A stretch of 64,000 bases of DNA from Pseudomonas sp. N40(2020). GTDB taxonomy: Bacteria > Pseudomonadota > Gammaproteobacteria > Pseudomonadales > Pseudomonadaceae. The notes under the pieces are model-generated. The model did no database searches, was not told where the DNA came from, and saw nothing but the letters and a program-made list of their open reading frames with translations. Where the stretch lies: positions 48,605 to 112,604 of the forward strand of contig NZ_JACSZV010000018.1 in assembly GCF_014472415.1 (NCBI RefSeq), given 5' to 3'. Below are positions 61,447 through 64,000 of the stretch, in pieces. The position numbers and the translations under genes were made by a program. Within the stretch, counting starts at the first letter, position 1. Each line of letters opens with the position of its first letter.

Positions 61447-63300
61447 ATGGGTGTGTATGACTACAAAAACTTCGGTACAGCCGATTCCAAGGCGTTGTTC
61501 AGTGACGCCATGGCCATCACGCTGTATTCCTACCACAACCTCGATAACGGCTTTGCTGCCGGTTATCAGCACAACGGCTTCGGCCTGGGCCTGCCGGCCA
61601 CGCTGGTTACCGCGCTGATTGGTGGCACCGATTCACAAGGCGTTATCCCCGGCATTCCGTGGAATCCCGATTCCGAAAAACTCGCCCTTGAGGCCGTGAA
61701 AAAGGCTGGCTGGACGCCGATCACTGCCTCGCAATTGGGTTACGACGGCAAGACCGACGCGCGCGGAACCTTCTTCGGCGAGAAGGCCGGATACACCAGC
61801 GCTCAGGTGGAAATCCTCGGCAAATACGACGCCCAGGGCCATCTCACCGAACTGGGCATTGCCTTTCGCGGCACCAGCGGCCCGCGAGAAATCCTCATCG
61901 GCGATTCGATTGGCGACGTGATCAACGACCTGCTTGCGGCATTCGGCCCCAAGGACTACGCCAAGAATTACGTTGGTGAAGCGTTCGGCAACCTGCTCAA
62001 TGACGTGATGGCGTTTGCCAAGGCCAACGGCCTCACCGGTAAAGATGTGCTGGTCAGCGGCCACAGCCTCGGCGGGTTGGCGGTCAACAGCATGGCGGAC
62101 TTGAGCGGCGGCAAGTGGGGCGGGTTCTTTGCCGACTCCAACTACATCGCCTACGCCTCGCCAACCCAGAGCAGCACCGACAAGGTGCTCAACGTCGGCT
62201 ACGAAAACGATCCGGTATTCCGCGCCCTCGACGGCTCGACCTTCACCGGCGCCTCGGTCGGCGTTCACGATGCACCGAAGGAATCGGCCACCGACAACAT
62301 CGTCAGCTTCAACGATCACTACGCTTCGAACGCATGGAATGTGCTGCCGTTTTCGATCCTGAATATTCCGACGTGGATCTCGCACTTGCCGACGGCTTAT
62401 GGCGACGGCATGAACCGGATCGTCGAGTCAAAGTTCTATGACCTGACCAGCAAGGACTCGACGATCATCGTCGCCAACCTGTCAGACCCGGCGCGGGCCA
62501 ACACCTGGGTGCAGGATCTGAACCGCAACGCCGAGACCCACAAGGGCAGCACTTTCGTCATCGGCAGCGACGGCAATGACCTGATCCAGGGCGGCAGCGG
62601 CAACGACTATCTGGAAGGCCGCGCCGGCAACGACACCTTCCGTGATGGCGGCGGCTACAACATGATCCTTGGCGGGCAGGGCAGCAATACGCTGGACTTG
62701 CAGAAGTCGGTGAACACCTTCGACTTTGCCAATGACGGCGCGGGCAATCTATATATCCGTGATGCCAGTGGCGGGATCAGCATCACCCGCGACATCGGCG
62801 CCATTGTCACCAAGGAACCGGGTTTTCTCTGGGGGTTGTTCAAGGATGATGTGACCCACAGCGTCACGGCCAGCGGCTTGAAGGTTGGCAACAATGTCAC
62901 GGCCTATGAGTCGAGCGTGAAGGGCAGCAACGGCGCTGACACGCTCAAGGCTAATGCCAGCGGCGACTGGTTGTTTGGACTCGATGGCAACGATCACTTG
63001 ATTGGCGGCGCGGGCAACGATGTGTTTGTCGGTGGCGCCGGCAATGATCTGATGGAGTCGGGTGGCGGGGCGGATACGTTCCTGTTCAACGGCGCGTTCG
63101 GGCAGGATCGGGTGGTCGGCTTTACCGCTAATGACAAACTGGTGTTTTTAGGTGTGCAGGGTGTGTTGCCGAATGACGACTTCCGCGCTCATGCCACGGC
63201 TGTAGGGCAGGATACGGTGCTGAAGTTTGGCGGCGATTCTGTGACATTGGTTGGGGTTGGGCTCAATAGTTTGAGTGGCGATGGCATTGTGATCGCCTGA
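61447..63300 (+). CDS. pueA: Secreted RTX lipase/polyurethanase, class I.3, PueA-like
   Basis: 617 residues from the ATG at 61447 (MGVYDYKNFGTADSKALFSD), with AGAGG eight bases before it; this is exactly the length of PueA/TliA-type lipases. A nearer ATG at 61441 is too close to the ribosome site. Nucleophile S207 lies in VSGHSLGGLA. The RTX repeats (IQGGSGNDYLEGRAGND, LIGGAGNDVFVGGAGND) bind calcium. The C-terminus GDGIVIA is a strong type I secretion signal. It should be exported by AprDEF and hydrolyse milk fat and polyester polymers. A tandem paralogue of the preceding gene. Confidence 0.94.
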   Translation: MGVYDYKNFGTADSKALFSDAMAITLYSYHNLDNGFAAGYQHNGFGLGLPATLVTALIGGTDSQGVIPGIPWNPDSEKLALEAVKKAGWTPITASQLGYDGKTDARGTFFGEKAGYTSAQVEILGKYDAQGHLTELGIAFRGTSGPREILIGDSIGDVINDLLAAFGPKDYAKNYVGEAFGNLLNDVMAFAKANGLTGKDVLVSGHSLGGLAVNSMADLSGGKWGGFFADSNYIAYASPTQSSTDKVLNVGYENDPVFRALDGSTFTGASVGVHDAPKESATDNIVSFNDHYASNAWNVLPFSILNIPTWISHLPTAYGDGMNRIVESKFYDLTSKDSTIIVANLSDPARANTWVQDLNRNAETHKGSTFVIGSDGNDLIQGGSGNDYLEGRAGNDTFRDGGGYNMILGGQGSNTLDLQKSVNTFDFANDGAGNLYIRDASGGISITRDIGAIVTKEPGFLWGLFKDDVTHSVTASGLKVGNNVTAYESSVKGSNGADTLKANASGDWLFGLDGNDHLIGGAGNDVFVGGAGNDLMESGGGADTFLFNGAFGQDRVVGFTANDKLVFLGVQGVLPNDDFRAHATAVGQDTVLKFGGDSVTLVGVGLNSLSGDGIVIA

Positions 63301-63328
63301 TGTAGATGGGGCGTCTGTAAGGGCGCCA

Positions 63329-63415
63329 TCGCGGGCAAGCTCGCTCCCACAGGATATCTGTCGTTCGCAAGCTTTGTGTACGCCGCAAAACCTGTGGGAG
63401 CGGGCTTGCCCGCGA
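63329..63415. repeat. REPIN: two REP sequences in inverted orientation
   Basis: TCGCGGGCAAGCTCGCTCCC (from 63329) and its inverted partner ending GGGCTTGCCCGCGA (to 63415) each carry a REP core. They form an 87-bp doublet with a 37-bp spacer, the arrangement of mobile REPIN elements in P. fluorescens. No RAYT transposase gene is in the window. Confidence 0.88.
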
Positions 63416-63556
63416 TTGAACGATAACTCGGTATCAAAAGTGACTCGTCGGCTACTCTCCGACTCAAACCCTGTGCAATACAGGAAATGCGGCCTAAAGC
63501 CAGCACGTGCACACACGTTCTATAGCTAGCCGCCATTGAGCACAGGAGATTCAATC

Positions 63557-63931
63557 GTGAAAGGTTTCAAGGGGTATGTTGGTGTAGTGGGGCTGGCGCT
63601 GTTAGCGGCCAATGCCTGGGCCGATCTGCCTCAAAGCTCGATTCTGAGCCGTTATGGCGTCACCACCGATCAGTTGCCGAGCCCGGCGAAAACCGAGGTG
63701 GTTGAACCGGTTGAAGAGAAAAGCCGCTTTCAGATCCAGCCCGAACAACCGTTCGTGACGATTCGTCTGGGTGACGGCAAGCAGCCACAAACCACCGGCA
63801 ACCTGAGTATTGACCGTATGGCGCAACAGGATCGGGAGCGTTGCCAGCGTTTGCAGGGCGAACTGGCCAAGCGTGGCGGAACGTACTTGAACTGCGACAA
63901 CAGCATCCCGGGCATGACTGTCGATCAATGA
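63557..63931 (+). CDS. Small exported protein of unknown function
   Basis: 124 residues from the GTG at 63557, chosen because AGGAG stands eight bases upstream and the signal peptide (MKGFKGYVGVVGLALLAANAWA) begins there. The mature part is hydrophilic, with a Pro/Glu-rich segment (SPAKTEVVEPVEEKSRFQ) and two Cys near the C-terminus (ERCQRL and YLNCDN) that may form a disulfide. No domain is recognised. It follows a REPIN after the lipases but is probably transcribed on its own. Confidence 0.65.
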   Translation: MKGFKGYVGVVGLALLAANAWADLPQSSILSRYGVTTDQLPSPAKTEVVEPVEEKSRFQIQPEQPFVTIRLGDGKQPQTTGNLSIDRMAQQDRERCQRLQGELAKRGGTYLNCDNSIPGMTVDQ

Positions 63932-63937
63932 TGTTTT

Positions 63938-64000
63938 TGTAGGAGCTGCCGAAGGCTGCGATCTTTTGATCTTGAACTTGCAAATCAAAAGATCGCAGCC
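63938..64000. repeat. Long inverted repeat (family A, copy 4, cut by window end)
   Basis: TGTAGGAGCTGCCGAAGGCT begins six bases after the preceding stop codon, and GGCTGCGATCTTTTGAT pairs with ATCAAAAGATCGCAGCC. The right outer arm lies beyond the window. Position just after a gene is the same as in the other copies. Confidence 0.85.

Noticed and set aside
1..64000. CRISPR array, tRNA or rRNA genes, prophage or insertion sequence
   Set aside because: No regularly spaced repeats, no cloverleaf-like or rRNA segments and no transposase, integrase or phage structural protein were seen on either strand.

Overview
The window reads as chromosomal DNA of a fluorescent Pseudomonas (P. fluorescens group). 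The evidence is a mtlR-mtlE mannitol locus, a complete mexEF-oprN efflux locus with mexT and mexS, the aprX-inh-aprDEF-prtA-prtB-lipase exoenzyme cluster typical of this group, DUF1652 and pirin genes, and Pseudomonas-type REP/REPIN and long inverted repeats. Coding density is high, and codon use is GC-rich almost everywhere, except for a visibly more AT-rich stretch at about 1990-9340. No rRNA, tRNA, CRISPR array, insertion sequence or prophage gene is visible.

Layout. 1-1896 (-): mannitol ABC transporter binding protein (cut by the window edge) and its AraC-type activator MtlR. 1990-9338 (-): an accessory-looking block with two tandem PLC-X phospholipase-like genes, a glycosyltransferase and a 1304-residue orphan protein with an HExxH motif near its C-terminus (toxin-like candidate). 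9446-21082: a large signalling block with a lone receiver, a CHASE3-GAF hybrid kinase with three receivers, CheR, CheB, a receiver-kinase and a second lone receiver on the + strand. It is met by a convergent TPR gene, a KaiC-like double ATPase and a hybrid kinase on the - strand. 21377-33055: oprN, mexF, mexE (-), then an M20 dipeptidase (-) and a SotB-like MFS exporter (+) lying between the pump operon and its regulator pair mexT (-)/mexS (+). 33056-36524: an AT-rich gap with a possible small transcript, an unrecognised 488-residue protein and a MocR-type regulator. 36630-42120: phosphoglucomutase, pirin, a UvrD-like helicase and a DUF1652 protein. 42385-46199: an AraC/NTF2-fold regulator, an FAD oxidoreductase, a cupin and a polyamine-binding protein. 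46599-63300: serralysin AprX, its inhibitor, the AprDEF type I exporter, two autotransporter subtilases and two RTX lipases. 63557-63931: a small exported protein.

How the genes work together. AprDEF should export AprX and both RTX lipases, while the two subtilases carry their own beta-barrels; together they form an extracellular protein/lipid degradation module. The aprX leader carries a perfect RsmA-type motif over its ribosome binding site and a perfect FNR/ANR-type box further upstream. MexT with MexS should control mexEF-oprN, and a MexT-box-like sequence lies upstream of mexE. The most unusual blocks are the KaiC/CheR/CheB/hybrid-kinase array, which has no chemoreceptor and no KaiA/KaiB, the orphan HExxH protein beside the PLC-X duplicates, and the unknown protein paired with a MocR regulator. 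Functions come from motif reading and remembered family features; no database search was possible.
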